The notes: generated by a model not told the origin, from the sequence alone. Positions 33,191 to 46,300 are shown, numbered from the stretch's first letter. The stretch: 64,000 nt of DNA from Catonia carolina (GCA_035578175.1 JAQMRL010000014.1:17958395-18022394), one strand, 5' to 3'. Numbers and translations: made by a program.

Positions 33191-33900
33191 TTTTTTTGTA
33201 GTCTAATAAATACTCGTAATTTTTACCTGTAGTGATAATTATTTAATTTACCCGGATCCCGAAACGGACCTTAGATATAAGTATCACAATATAAATTTTT
33301 TTTCTTTTTTTTTGGCTAGTCGTGTGAGTTCAGAAAGTACTGTTAAAACTTCGTGAATCAGCTTTTAATACTAATGTCGTAACGCAGTGATGTTTGCAAC
33401 CCAATTCCAACGCAAAGCATGTGCAATTTTTACTAATTTATAAATTTAAATAAAAATTAAAATTATTCAGTAGAAATTTAAATACGAACTTTTGTTGATT
33501 ACATTAATAACGATTAACAGGGCATTGTTCAAATTACAATGGCAAGTAATTTTAAACCCGACGCTTCACTGTGGTGTTAAATTGTCACACGCTATACCAC
33601 GTTTAAATCTAGCGGATATAAAGTAGTGAATTTTGTAAAAGTACTGCAATGGAAAGGCCATTTCGTTCAATTTATATTCAAGATAATTGCACGGCCATTT
33701 TAATGGTCAACAGTGCACAGAAATGTTTATATATGCTTATACAGTACATACAGAAACAGCAATTGCTTCCAAGTAACATGTGGGATTATTTTTACCCTGA
33801 AAATGTCGTTTTGAAAATAAAGTAGTTTATTACTTTTTCCACGTCTTGCTTCACATATTTTTATAAAATATTATTTAAAAAAAATATTAATTAGGTTTTT
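33191..33900. other. AT-rich gap
   Basis: No gene seen. The phrase GGATCCCGAAACGGACCTTA near 33254 recurs as GATCCCGGAAAGGTCCTTAG near 51703, an unidentified older repeat. Confidence 0.35.
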
Positions 33901-33903
33901 TTT

Positions 33904-35456
33904 ACTTTTTCTTGCCTATATGATTAATAGGAAGGAACGTATTGTTTCCTAGTCGATTTTTCGAAATAGATTTTTCACCGAATATACACGTTTTCAGACT
34001 CCTTGAACCCAAAACACATGTTTTTAGCGATTGATGTGTGTGTGTGTGTGTGTGTGTGCGTGCGCGCGCGCGCGTGTGTGTGTGTATGTGTGTGTGAACA
34101 GAATACCTCAAAAACGGAGCATCGTACGAAGTTGAAACTCGAAATTTAAGTTAGATACTACTTCCGGACCCGCCACAACACTTTTCATCAAAATCGGTCA
34201 ACCGGAAGTAGTAGTTTATTCGTGTCATTTTTCACTTCATTGCAATTTTCCCAAAAATGGCTCCTAAGATTTTTTTTAAAAATCGCTTAATTAACTACAT
34301 TTTTATACTCTACAAGATAGGGTAGGCTCCATTTATGCTGAAATTCTTGGGAAGGTTGTTCTCTCGTAAAAAATTGATTTTTTTAAGATTTAAGACTTAG
34401 AATGCATTTTACGACAAAAGTGTAGCCTACAATCAAATTTTCAGGAAATTAAAAAACCCAATACTTTACTTTAAGAATTTTTCTCTACAGAGCCTAGTTT
34501 AGCGTTAAAGCATGAAAGAATGATTTTCAGTATTATTAAGCCAAACTAAGGTTGATTTTCATTTGCATCATCCACTCATGATTAAAATGGGGTCATTTTT
34601 TGAGGTTAGTTATTTTGTCTATTTCTAATGTTTTATTTCTAATATTAGGTTTAATATTAGGTCTTCTCTTCTTCATGTAGCATCTCCATTACGAAGGTGT
34701 GCTAGCATCATGGCAATCCTGACCTTGGAAACTGTAGCTCTAAATAGGTCGATGGATGACAAATTAAACCACTCTCGCAGGTTCCGTAGCCAGGAGGTTC
34801 TTCTTCTTCCAACCGATCGTTTGCCCATAATCTTTCCCTGGATGACAAGATGAAGGATTTTATATTTTGGACCTCTCAAGACATGGCCGAGGTACACCAG
34901 CTTTCTCTTCTTGATTTCGATCATCACTTCCATTCCCTTCTGCATCCTCCTTAGGACTTCCATGTTTGTGACTCTCTCTGTCCAAGATATTTTGTGCATC
35001 CTTCTGTAAACCCACATCTCAAAGGCCTCATATCTTCGTTCACATTGCCTATTGGTAGTCCAGGCCTCTGCACCATAGTACAGCACCGGAAAGATGTAAC
35101 ACCTCAGCACACGAATCTCAAGTCCAGACTCAGATTGTGGTTGCACAGCATCCTCTTCATTTTCACAAATGCGGCCCGGGCTCTCTCTATGCGGATTTTG
35201 ATCTCAGTAGAGTAATCAAGGTTACTGTTCAGCGTCATACCAAGATAGCTGTACTTCATAACTCTTTCCAACTGCTCTCCCTCCACATACAGGTGTTCGT
35301 CATGTGGGACCACATTCTTCGTGATGACCATGCACTTTGTCTTCCTTGTGTTGAATATTAGGTCTAATATAGGTCAAATATTAGGTAATATTAGGTTTCT
35401 AATATTGTTTATTATTTGGCACTGGATAAAAAGTCGTGTAAATGTTGCATACCAGA
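33904..35456 (+). mobile_element. HINE-like element with LINE insertion
   Basis: It starts ACTTTTTCTTGCC, has (TG/CG)n at 34035-34098, and the core is interrupted near the 3' end by a LINE fragment (34664-35365). It resumes with TTGTTTATTATTTGGCACTGG and a decayed stem-loop. Confidence 0.65.
34664..35365 (-). pseudogene. 5'-truncated LINE with RT C-terminal domain, one frameshift
   Basis: The minus-strand frame 35361-35104 (KCMVITKNVVPHDEHLYVEG, then YLGMTLNSNLDYSTEIKIRI) continues after a frameshift near 35110-35140 as 35146-34673 (RCYIFPVLYYGAEAWTTN, RMHKISWTERVTNMEVLRRM, KKRKLVYLGHVLRG, GKRSVGRRRTSWLRNLREW). This is the whole post-catalytic C-terminus of a LINE RT, ending in a normal stop. 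Direct repeats of AATATTAGGT lie on both sides, consistent with target duplication. Confidence 0.75.
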
Positions 35457-36067
35457 TTTTTTTTATAAATTATCATTATTTAAAACAATATGTTTTCCTT
35501 TTATTCAAGAAAGTTCAATCTTAGAATCTACTTGTACACCAGTGACCTTCCTAAACTTGAAACTACAAAACAATTTCATTGTATTATAGAAAGCGGTACG
35601 TAATTTTTGCAAATAAAATATTAAAATTTCACATTTAAAAAAATACACCAGTAAAATTTCGCATTTACTCGCAGAAACGTACAGAAAAACCTGGTGTGAC
35701 ATAAAACACTAAAAACGAAGCAAGATTTCTTTCAAGGGTTCAAAATGAAGTGCCTTTTGTTATTTTAGTAGCCAATTAAACTGAGTACCAATATTAAATA
35801 TAAATTAGGGTATTAAGCCAGTTTACGACTGAACAAAATCTGTTTCAAACATATGAAATTCAATTAGAGCTGTAAAACTTAAGCAGCCATTTAAAAAGTT
35901 ATACAACCTACCTGTAAAATGGACATTTTTAGGTCAAGTCGAAAATTTCTCAGCTTTTTACCCTTTATTCATGTTAAACGTACAAATTATTCAGAAAATC
36001 TAGTCTACTACTAAAAGAAAAATTGCCTTTTTCGACATTACTGCGTTAAGATCTATTAAAGGTAAAA
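35457..36067. other. AT-rich gap
   Basis: No gene recognised. Confidence 0.35.
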
Positions 36068-36105
36068 TCTTGTGTGAAACACACAAACAACTTTCTCTTG
36101 CCAAT
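36068..36105 (-). mobile_element. HINE 3'-end fragment
   Basis: Stem-loop TTGTGTGAAACACACAAACA and ACTTTCTCTTGCC only. Confidence 0.6.
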
Positions 36106-36161
36106 AAAAAATTCAAAAATAAAGAAACCACTTTCACTTAATCTTTCCTATTTGGATGAAT

Positions 36162-36550
36162 CTGCCCATAACAGACAGGTGGAGTATCGAATTATTTACA
36201 TTCAATCTGTTCGTTGCAAGGCTAAAATAAATAATTCTGTTTCTAATCAAATGATCAGTCAATTGAATGGCTGAATCATTTAAGAACAGAAGAGGTAGAG
36301 GTGTAACAGACACTAATCAGAGTTATCTCCTCTGAAAGTAATGAATTTCATTATACACTTAGTAACTGTGGTAAATGAAGTGAAGTTGTCATTTCCAGAG
36401 TGGAAAATATGTGCTTTTCGGAGGGCCCGGCATGCCGATAAGCGTACTTTTCCACTCCGTGAGGAAGGCAATTGTAAACCACCTCAGTTCTCATTTTACT
36501 TAGTAAAACCTCTACAGGTTCAAACCAGCCTTTCGGCTGATAATCTAAAC
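36162..36550 (+). repeat. SINE-B copy, full length
   Basis: From CTGCCCATAACAGACAGG to GGTTCAAACCAGCCTTTCGG and TAATCTAAAC. ATGAAT precedes and follows it (36156-36161, 36551-36556), a possible short target duplication. Confidence 0.8.
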
Positions 36551-36578
36551 ATGAATGAATTGTTATTATGTAACATGG

Positions 36579-37531
36579 AAGGAAAGTATTTGTTTTCATG
36601 TCAATTTTTCGAAATTTAGTTTTTACCGGATAAACGCTACACGTTTTTAGACCCCCTTAACCCAAAAAACATGTTCTTAGTGATTGGTCTATGTTTGTGT
36701 GTGTGTGTGTGCGCGCGCGCGCGCGTGTGTGTGCGCGCGCGTAAACAAAATATCTCAAAAACGGAACATCGTACAAAGTTGGAACTTAAAACTTAAGTTA
36801 GGACCTACTAGGGGACCCACACGAACATTTTTATCAAAATTGGTCAACCGGAAGTAGTAGTTTATTCGCGTCATTTTTCACGATTTTGCGATTTTCTCAA
36901 AAACGGCTCCTACGATTTTTTAAAAATCGCATCATTTACTCTACATTTGTTATGTTCTATAGGATAGGGGCGGTGTCATGTCTGCTGAAATTCTTCGGGA
37001 GGCTGTGCTCTCGTAGAAAAATTCTTTTTTTTATTGCAAGCTCAAAATGCATTTTAGGGCAAAAGTGTACATAAACAAGTTTTTTAGACAATTTAAAAAT
37101 CGACAACTTATATTCAAAATATTTTTTTGTATAACGCTTAGTTCAGCAGTAATTAGTAATTACTTTCATTCATTAAAATCTATAGAAAATGAGTTTTTAA
37201 AGATGCCGGACTAAGTATGCATTTTATGACAAAAGTGCATATAATCGAATTTATAAGAAATTAAAAGCTCGACAACTTTTATACCAAGAATTTTTCTCTG
37301 CAAAGCCTAGTTTAAGCGTGAAAGAATGATTTTCTGTATTATTAGTCCAAACTAAGGTTAATTTTCATTTTGCATCATTATTATTTTCATTTTGCACTCA
37401 TGATTAAAATGAGGTTATATTTGTTGAGATTAATTTTTTGTTTATTTCTAATCTTATATTTTTAATATTCGGTAATATTGTTTATTATTAGCATTGGCAC
37501 AAGAAAGTTGAGTGAATATTTCCCACCAGAT
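36579..37531 (+). mobile_element. HINE-like element (5' tip missing)
   Basis: GGAAAGTATTTGTTTTCATG start, (TG/CG)n at 36692-36741, core, GGCACAAGAAAGT and a degenerate stem-loop ending CCCACCAGATTTTT. Confidence 0.65.
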
Positions 37532-38567
37532 TTTTCATTTATGCAAAGTGAATTTACCAGGGTTTACTATTTTTAAATATAGAAGGGAAACAATTGCCAG
37601 GAAGAACCAAACGATATTTCCATGAAGAGGGAATAAAATGTACAACACACCCTAATTGAATTTCATGTAGTAATAATGTGACAAGAGGAATTGAATGAAA
37701 TAAATGAAGGAGACGTTGTTAATATTATATTCTTACAGAATAGTTTTGTGTTTAAAACAAAAGTTAGAATCAAGAGGGGTGGGTGATTTAAAAACGGAAA
37801 CGGTTAAGGTTAAAATAGAGCAGTAAAAAACGTGGAAATTGTAATTAATAATGAAGGGTTGCAAGGGTATGTAGTTGAGAATAGTAAAGAATATAAGAGA
37901 GGGTGAGGAAATTTTTCGTCCAACATTTCCATGTGCCATTATGAAGAGAGGTCGTTTATATGGAAGTCCTTGTTTATACGAAGGTCTTCGGATGGAAAGG
38001 GGATGTTTCCTCTACCCAGAACATCCCCTCAACCTAAAACACTGAGATCTGATGGAGCAGCTATAGTTATGTAGGTGGGATATGCCCGCAACCTTGCATC
38101 CTTTTCCCCATTACTAATGCTTATTACATATATATACCGCTATTACCATCCCCTCTGTTCTATTCACCTTAAACCCCCTTCAGTTTGCTATTACCATCCC
38201 TTTCCTAATCTTTCTCTTATCCTAAAAAGAGCGAGAGCTCTTTAAATCATGAAGTATGTGTCAGGGGTTTTCTCCTTGCCATAACACCTCGGTTGCAACC
38301 ACAGTAATCTTTGGTACATTGCACAATACGGGAACTTCATTAGATTTCTGGTGCAACTCTCTTCGTTTACAGTCACCATCATTAACTAATTATATATTCT
38401 TGTTAAATTAATTAAATCACAGGGTAAAATTACGTAATTTCTTTTTGCTTTTTTGGGTTTTTACATAACTCGGTAACATCTCACTGCCACATTCATCTAT
38501 TACTACTTCTCTAATTTCCTGAATATATATCTACAATATAACGTGAATCAGAATTGAAAATAAAAAA
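37532..38567. other. AT-rich gap, about 1 kb
   Basis: I see no gene, known repeat or structured RNA. The minus frame 37733-37939 has no recognisable feature. Confidence 0.35.
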
Positions 38568-39504
38568 TCTGGTGTGAAACACTCACACGACTTTCTCTTG
38601 TCAATGCAAATAATGACCAATATAACCTGACATTAGTAATAAAACATTAGGAATAAACAAAAAACTAACCTCAATAGACACAACATTATTTTATTCATGA
38701 GTGAAAGACCCAAAATGAAAATCAACCTCAGTTTGGCTCAAAAATATGGAAAATCACTCTCTCACGCTAAACTAGGCTCTGTAGAGAGAAATGCTAAAAA
38801 TGAATGTTGTAGATCTTTAATTTCCTATAAATTTTATTATATACACATTTGTCGTAAAATGCGTACTAAGGCCGAAATCTTAAATAAATCGATTTTTCAA
38901 ACTTTTTCGTGAGAAAAAAAAACAGAAAAACGCTAAACTAAGCGTTACACAAACAAATGTTTGAAATAAATAAATAAGTTGTAGGATTTTAAATTCTCTA
39001 CGTTTTTTACAATATAATTTTTTGCGCTAAATTGCATATTAAAGCCGTAATCATAAAAAACTATGTTTTTACGAGAAAACAGCCTCACCAAAAATTTCAG
39101 AAAACATGACGCCTACCCTATTTTGCAGAGAAAAAATTGAGTAAACCAGGCGATTTTAAAAAAAATCGTAGGACCAGTTTTTGAGAAAATCGCAAAAAAG
39201 TGAAAAATTATACGAATAAACTTTTACTTCCGGTTGACCGATTTTGATGAAAATGTTCGTGTCGGGTCCAGAAGTGGTATGTAGCTTAAGTTTCAAGTTT
39301 CATGTTTGTACGATGTTCCGTTCTTGAGATATTCTGTTCACACACACACACACACGCGCGCGCGCGCAGACCAATCGCTAAAAACATGTTTTTTTGGGTT
39401 CAGGGGGTCTGAAAATGTGTAGATCCGGTGAAAACTCGATTTCGAATAATCGACATGAAAACAATACTTTCCTTTGTATAATGTTCATATAGGCAAGAGA
39501 AAGT
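38568..39504 (-). mobile_element. HINE-like element, well preserved
   Basis: TCTGGTGTGAAACACTCACA, ACTTTCTCTTGTC, core, (CA)n(CG)n at 39341-39367, GGCAAGAGAAAGT. It is 937 bp with no nested insertion, so it is a useful reference copy. Confidence 0.7.
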
Positions 39505-39627
39505 AATTAATAAAACAATTTTCTATTTTGGCCCTTTCTTAGCCCTTTCTCCCCCCCCCCTCAAAGGTATATTTCAACTACAGTAGCTAAAATCCACCCC
39601 ATTTCAAGATGTTTGCATGCTGTTTTT

Positions 39628-39695
39628 ACTTTCTCTTGCCTATATGAATAAATAGTAAGAAAAGTATTGTTACAAACAAAACGTTTTAGCGATTG

Positions 39696-39730
<35 letters not shown>

Positions 39731-41618
39731 TTTCTTTGTTTGTTTGAACAAAATATCTTAAGAAAGGAACATCGTACGAAAATGAAACTTGAAACTTAAG
39801 TTAGATACTACTACCGAACCAGACACGAACGTTTTCATCAAAATCAGTTAATCGGAAAAAAACTGTTTATTCCTGTCAATTTTCACGTTTTGCAATTTTC
39901 TCAGAAAGTGTTCTTACGATTTTTTTGAAATTACCTCATTTACTATGTTTTTATACTCTGAAACATAGGGTAGGCGTCATGTCTGCTGAAATTCTTATGA
40001 AGGCTTTGCTTTCGTAGAAAAAAAAAGTTTTTTTTTAAGATTGCGGCTTAAATATGCGTTTTAGCGCAAAAATGTATAGTAAAAGTTGTAGAGAATTTAA
40101 AATTCTACAACTTTTATTTGAAACATGATTATTTTGTATGACGCTTAGTTTAGCGATAACTAGCGATTTTCTGTTTTTCTTTCACGAAAATGTGTAAAAA
40201 AAAGATTTTCTTTAAGATATCAGCCTTAGTATGCATTTTACGACATAATCGTATATACGACATAGTGTACATAATCAAATTTATTGGAAATTAAACGATC
40301 TATAACTTATACTCGCCACTCCAGCGGCGCTTCGCGCCGCTTCCGTGTCTCGACCTCAGAGGGGTAGGTGGATCAGAATTCATAAGTGGATCAGAACCAT
40401 TTGCCACAAGGTGAAGTTCGGCCGCCAAAGGGGCTGGGTGGATCACAATATTTAGAAATTTCAAAATATGAAAGTTTAAAGTTTCAAAATTTAAAATTTG
40501 AAGGTTTTACAATTTTAGGTTAATGTTTAAAGTTTCAAAATTTCAACTTTAAATGTTGTGGTTTGAATGTATGATACTTTGAGTTTTTCGTTTTCTCTTG
40601 CGACCTAAAAATTTTCTGGTTACTAAATTTTTACGTAATTTTCTTCGCTAAATAACATGTCGTTAAAAAAATATTTGTATTCCGAAAATTTTAAAATTTT
40701 TTGTCGTGAATTTCCATCTGATGGATCAGATGGAAATCCGTGAATTGGACGTTACGTTTCGGCTCATTCCCGACAAAAAAGGTGTCGGTGACTTTTCCGC
40801 TGAGAGGCGTCTATAACGTGGCCAAAGAAATCGCCTCCTCCACCGCCACTCTAAATAAAAAAGCACGACGTTCAATCTGGGCTAATCGTGCAGTTTTAAT
40901 GCAGAACTAGCGAGAATAGGCCTATATAATAAAAACTTCACAAAAATTCCTAATACAGAGAAAATTAGTTTATTCAAATTTATGGAGTGATGGGTACCCG
41001 TGAAATTTAGCTGTGCAAAGCGCCCAGATGGCTGTGAATTTTTCGTTTTTTTTAATGTGAAATTTTTCCCCTTCTCCGTGACATGTAAGCCACAGGAAGG
41101 AGTGAAAGTATTTTTAAACATATCTACCCAGCCTAACTCAACGAGACGAAGAAATAATAATCAGCAACATTTTTTGCTCCGACGCAGCGTAAAAAGTTTT
41201 TAAAAACTACCCCTGAAACCCTGCCACCCCTAAAAAAGTTAGATGAAAATAAGCAAGTTCCTGGCCGGTTTTAGCGCAAGACGGAGGAAAAAGGTCCCAA
41301 CGAAAAACACTCTCCGAGGCCTCTTTATAGGTTAGAATTTATGTCAATCAGTGAGTCAGTGTCCTTGCAGCTGTATATAATAGAGGATTTAAACTATGTT
41401 TCTCTATAGAGCTTAGTTTAGCGTGAAAGAGCAATTTTCCATATTTTTAAGCAAAACTGAGGTTGATTTTCATTTTGCGTCTTTCACTTATGATTAAAAT
41501 TAGGTTATGTTTACTGAGATTAGTTTTTTTTTTTTAATGTTTTACTACTAATGTTAGTTTATATTGTTAATATATTTCCATTGGCAAGAGAAAGTTGTGT
41601 GAGTGTTTCACGCCAGAT
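39628..41618 (+). mobile_element. HINE-like element with nested Helitron
   Basis: ACTTTCTCTTGCC at 39628, (TG)n at 39699-39727, core to GATCTATAACTTATA, then the Helitron at 40312-41387. The core resumes at TTTAAACTATGTTTCTC and ends GGCAAGAGAAAGT plus stem-loop GTGTGAGTGTTTCACGCC. Confidence 0.7.
40312..41387 (-). mobile_element. Non-autonomous Helitron (1076 bp)
   Basis: On the minus strand it begins TCCTCTATTATATACAGCTG at 41387 and ends GGAGTGGCGAG at 40312. A perfect 8-bp hairpin (AGCGGCGC-gaa-GCGCCGCT) lies 11 bases from that end. The host HINE shows insertion between A and T with no duplication. TC start, 3' hairpin and A/T insertion are the Helitron hallmarks. The terminal CGAG departs from the usual CTRR. 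No Rep or helicase coding is seen, so it is non-autonomous. Confidence 0.7.
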
Positions 41619-41757
41619 TTTTACTTTTTTGGGTTTCTACATAAATCTGTAAGATCTTACTCAATCACTCATCTATTACTAGTTCTCTAATTTCCTGAAT
41701 AATATTTCTTTAACGTGATTCAGAATTGAAAATTAAAACGAAAATTAAACAAATAAA

Positions 41758-42741
41758 ACTGGTGTGAAACACTCACTACTTTCTCTTGCCGATGTAAATA
41801 ATTAACAATAAAACGTAACATTAGTAACAAAATGTTAGAAATAAACAAAAAACAAACCTTAAAAAACATAACCTCATTAAAATTATGAGTGAACGATGCA
41901 AAATGAAAAGCAACCTCAGTTTGGCTTAAGGCTACGGAAAGTCACTCTTTCACGCTAAACTAGGCTCTGTAAAGAAAAATGCTTAAATGAAAGTAGTAGG
42001 CTTTTTAATTTCCTATAAAGTTGTTAATATCTAGGCTACACTTTTTTTGTAAATGTATATTGAAGCCAAAATCTTAAAAAATGCAGTTTATTTTACGAAT
42101 TATCATGAGAAAAACGGAAAATAACTTACTGCCGCTAAACTAAGCATTATACAAAAAAACAACTGAATTAAAAGTGTACGTTTTTAATTTTTCTAAAATA
42201 TTAATTAGATAAATTTTTCCCTAAAATGCATACTACGGCCGCAACTTAAAGCTACTACCTTTTTTGTACAAAAACACAGCTTGCCCAAGAATTTCAGCAG
42301 ACATCGCGCCTACCCTGTCATACAGAGTATAAAAAATGTAGTAAATGAGGCGATTTTAAAAAAAAATAATAGGTGCCATTTTTGAGAAAATCGCAAAAAG
42401 TGAAAAATGACTCGAATAAACTACTACTTCCGGTTGACCGATTTTGATGAAAATTTTTAGGTCAAGTTTTGTAGTGGTACCTAACATAAACTCAAAGTTT
42501 CAACTTCATATAATATTCCATTCTCGAGATATTTTGTTCTCTCTCTCTCACTCACTCTCTCTCTCTCTCTCTCTCTCTTCTCAAAAACACACACACACAC
42601 ACACAATGACCAATCGCTAAAAACATTTTTTCTTTGGTTCAGGTGGACTGAAAACGTATTTATCCAGTAAAAACTCGATTTCGAAAAATCGCCATGAAAA
42701 CAATACTTTCCTTTCTATGTATGCATAGGGCAAGAGAAAGT
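41758..42741 (-). mobile_element. HINE-like element, well preserved
   Basis: Stem-loop GGTGTGAAACACTCACTACT, core, an unusual (CT)n tract followed by (CA)n at 42538-42604, then GGGCAAGAGAAAGT. The microsatellite position is the same as in other copies but its unit has partly changed. Confidence 0.7.
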
Positions 42742-43094
42742 AATTATATAGGTACGATAGGGAAAATAAATTCTAGTAATAGAAAGTTACAATTCCATCG
42801 TTGTAAAAGAATGCAATGCCAACGGAAAAGCTAAAAGAAACTGTAGTTACGAAAGGTTAGACTGTATTTTATTTCTTTGTCAGATTTTAATATACGAGTA
42901 TAAATATGGAAGAAAATTATTAAAATTGTTCAAGGAAGAATAACATAATTTGAGAAAAGAAAAACAAAAAATGGTATAAATAAAACTTCTTGAAAAGCTG
43001 ATGAGTCAAAAGGAAATGAAAAAGTATTGGAAAGAGAAACATTTTTCTTGACAAATAATAATAATAAACAGTGCGGGAATATTGTTTTCGATAC
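42742..43094. other. Short gap left of the LINE insertion
   Basis: AT-rich DNA with no gene, up to the target duplication of the LINE. Confidence 0.4.
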
Positions 43095-43102
43095 ATCAGA
43101 AA

Positions 43103-43108
<6 letters not shown>
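43095..43108. repeat. Target site duplication, left copy
   Basis: ATCAGAAATGAAAT here is repeated exactly at 48845-48858. The last T merges with the poly(A) complement, so the duplication is 13 or 14 bp. It brackets the LINE. Confidence 0.9.

Positions 43109-43134
<26 letters not shown>
43108..43134 (-). other. Poly(A) tail of the LINE
   Basis: Twenty-seven uninterrupted A on the minus strand mark the 3' end of the element. Confidence 0.95.
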
Positions 43135-43311
43135 CGATATGGCTGCGGAAAGATTTTTCAGACTCTCCACATTCCAATTACGAAGATGCACTCCCACTTG
43201 ACTGTTAAATGTTGAATTTTATGCCCCACAATCGCGCTCTCAAAATTTTACTAATAGTTCACAACCAAATCCCCCCACCAAGGGAGGCACCCCAGGCGAT
43301 CTCCGCGAGGG

Positions 43312-46300
43312 TCACACTGTTAGTTCATTATCAACAACAAAATCGTAAAGTAGTCTGTAAACCTTCCATCTGCCCGAAAAGGCCAAAGAAACGACGTCCC
43401 TTGTACATCCCGGAAAGATTGAATAAATATCCATCCAGAGTTTATCTGACCGGTCAGAATACAACCCACAATCGAAGAACATGTGATTCAGGTCCTGGAC
43501 AGGACAACCACATTCGCAGCTGCTGTCTTTTTTTATACCCTTATTATGTAAATGATATGAACAACACGTATGATTCGATCTTATTCTAGATATCAAACAA
43601 ATCATATCTCTTTTTTGGTTCGTCGAGGCAAACCAAGGTTTGTTAAAGTACTTTTTTTTGTGTTTAAAATAAATAATTCCTTTTATATTACTTCGTTGTT
43701 TTATATAGTCTATTGAATCCTTAATTAAGTTATCTTTTAGTTTACCCGTTGTATTATAATAATGATATTTTTTAATGCTAATAACTTCTAGGTCTTTGGC
43801 TTCCCCGGCCAACTTATCAACCGTTTCATTTCCCTGTATCCCGCAGTGGCTCGGAACCCATAGGAATTTTATCTCGAGATCTTTTTCCACAGCCGTCGAG
43901 AACAATAGCTTAATATTGTAAATGCAATTGTCTTGCTTGCACCGATCGTCTTCGCTGGCCAGCGCTGACAGCACGCTTTTCGAGTCAGAAACTATCACAG
44001 ATTTTCTAATATCTCTCTCTAAAATTAAGTTAATAGCTCTACTTATTGCGAACGCTTCTGCTTGATAGATCGAATACATATCGTGAATTCTCAATTTCAG
44101 GGCAATTTTCAGTGTCGGGCACCATGTGGCAAAACCGACCTTGCCTGACTCGGGATCTTTGGAGCCGTCTGTGTAAATTAACGTGTGACTAGGATTATTC
44201 TCCCTAATATATTTATCAAAACTATTATTAACTACATGTTTCTTTTTCTTTTTCGTTATCATTTCATTTACAGCCTTCGTTATTTCATGGCCAGCAACAC
44301 AGTTAATATTCCTTTTCAAATCAATGAACCTGTCAAAATATTTGTAGTGTAATATTCCTGGTTTGTCCATTACAATTATCTCATCTATAATATTACTCAA
44401 GTTTATTCTTGCTTCCACTAAATTCGATTTTATACTACGTCTCGAATAATAATTCATGTTATCACACAATCTTGAAATCGCGGATTTGAGAGAGTTACTT
44501 TTAAAGGAAAAAATTTTTGCAACGTACTTATTTGTTAGGTACTTTCTCCGTGCTGACAAAGGCGGTTCACGAGCCATGTCAAGGAGAACGATTATTGGTG
44601 TGGTTTTCATTAAGCCCATTGCGGTACGGAGCGCCGCGTATTGTACCACATCTAACATTTTTAAATTCTTTTTGTTTGTTCGATTGAATAATTGCGAACC
44701 CCAATCCAACCTGGACCTGATTAGTCCTTTATAAATGTTTAGCAAAGTTTGTGGGTGACCCCCCCATTTAATACCAGCCACGGCTTTAATCACGCCCGTT
44801 AATTTATTGGCAATACCACAAATTCTTTTGATATGTATATCCCATGACAAATTATATTTTAGCATAAACCCTAAGTATCTAATTGATTCAACGAATTGAA
44901 TTTGTTCTCCATATATTTTAATTTTGTTATTTAACGCTTCGTAGGAAAGACTTTTATCCCTTGTAGAAAAAATCATTACCCTTGTCTTTGGTACCGATAT
45001 CCTCAAACACAGCCTGTCCAGCAGTCCGGCTACCTCCTGAAGAGCATTATTTAACAAGCTACATATTCCGTCCAAATTCTTTCCTTCTACATACAACACA
45101 ATATCATCAGCATATTGCAGGAATTTAACTCCTTCGGGAATACACTTTTTGAGGTATGCTAGATATAGATTAAATAGATCAGGACTACTCACCAAGCCTT
45201 GCGCTACTCCTTTAACTGTAAATCTAGAACCTAAGTATTTACCTTCATTATATGCACTGACTTTTCTCTTTTTTGTCGCATTATAGATAACTCTATTTAT
45301 TTTATAGGGTAGTCCATGTCTTCAAAGTTCTCTACTCAAAAGATACGGATTTACATTGTCATATGCTCCTTGGATATCGAGAAACACACACGCTGTCATT
45401 TCTTTATTCACGAAAGCATTCTGTATATCAGTAACTATTGTGGCTACCGTATCAAGGCAGCTTCTAAACATCCGGAATCCCGCTTGTTCTTCCGGCACTA
45501 TCTCATTGGTTTCCGACCAGTATGAAATTTTCCTTTTATTTATTTTATCAAAATTTTTGAAAATGCAATTCGCTAGAGAAATAGGGCGAACATCATTTTT
45601 ATCTTGTTTCGGGATAAATATTACAAAATATTCTAACCATGAATCGGGAATTCTGCCGGATTCAATTACGATATTATAAAATTTTAATATTTTCTCGTGT
45701 ATCTGCATCGGTAATTTTCTCAAGACTTTGAAACTAATCAAGTCTGGTCCTGGCGCTGAATTTGCTCTAAATGAATTTAATGCTGATTTATATTCCTCCA
45801 TTGTTATTTGCTTATCAAATATTTCACTATTATTGGTTGATTTTGGTTGATTCTCACTTATCAAGTGCAAAAGGTCTGTGAATTCCGGGTTAATCGGAGC
45901 AATCTTATCAAACGCTTTATTAACAGTATTTTCTTCTATTTTGTTAGACATTATCGGGACATCATTTCGCATTTTACTCGCCTTTACATTATTCAATTTT
46001 TGCCATACTAATGCAGGGTTAGAGGTAATATTTAACGACCCACTGAATTCGCGAAAATTTTTTACCCAGATTTTATTTAATTTCTTATTATTATATTTTC
46101 TCTTATTATCATATCTATTAAAATTTTCAATAGTCATGTTATCTCTAAAGTTGTGGTAATAGTTTTTGATTTGATCTGTGATTTCCTCGCACTCTTTGTT
46201 CCACCAAGTTGGCCTTGTTGTTCTCCCGACTTTGTGCTCTCTAACAAGTTTACCTCCCGACTCCAATAACGCGTTCGTGATGTTATCTGTCAACAAACTA

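Noticed and set aside
45322..45324. Programmed stop readthrough or selenocysteine at the LINE TGA
   Set aside because: The codon lies in the middle of the RT just after motif A, where related elements have no stop, and nothing marks a recoding signal; a point mutation is simpler.
45316..45679. Plus-strand frames opposite the LINE (also near 44456, 45878, 47394, 48227)
   Set aside because: They are antisense shadows of ORF1 and ORF2 and have no recognisable domains.
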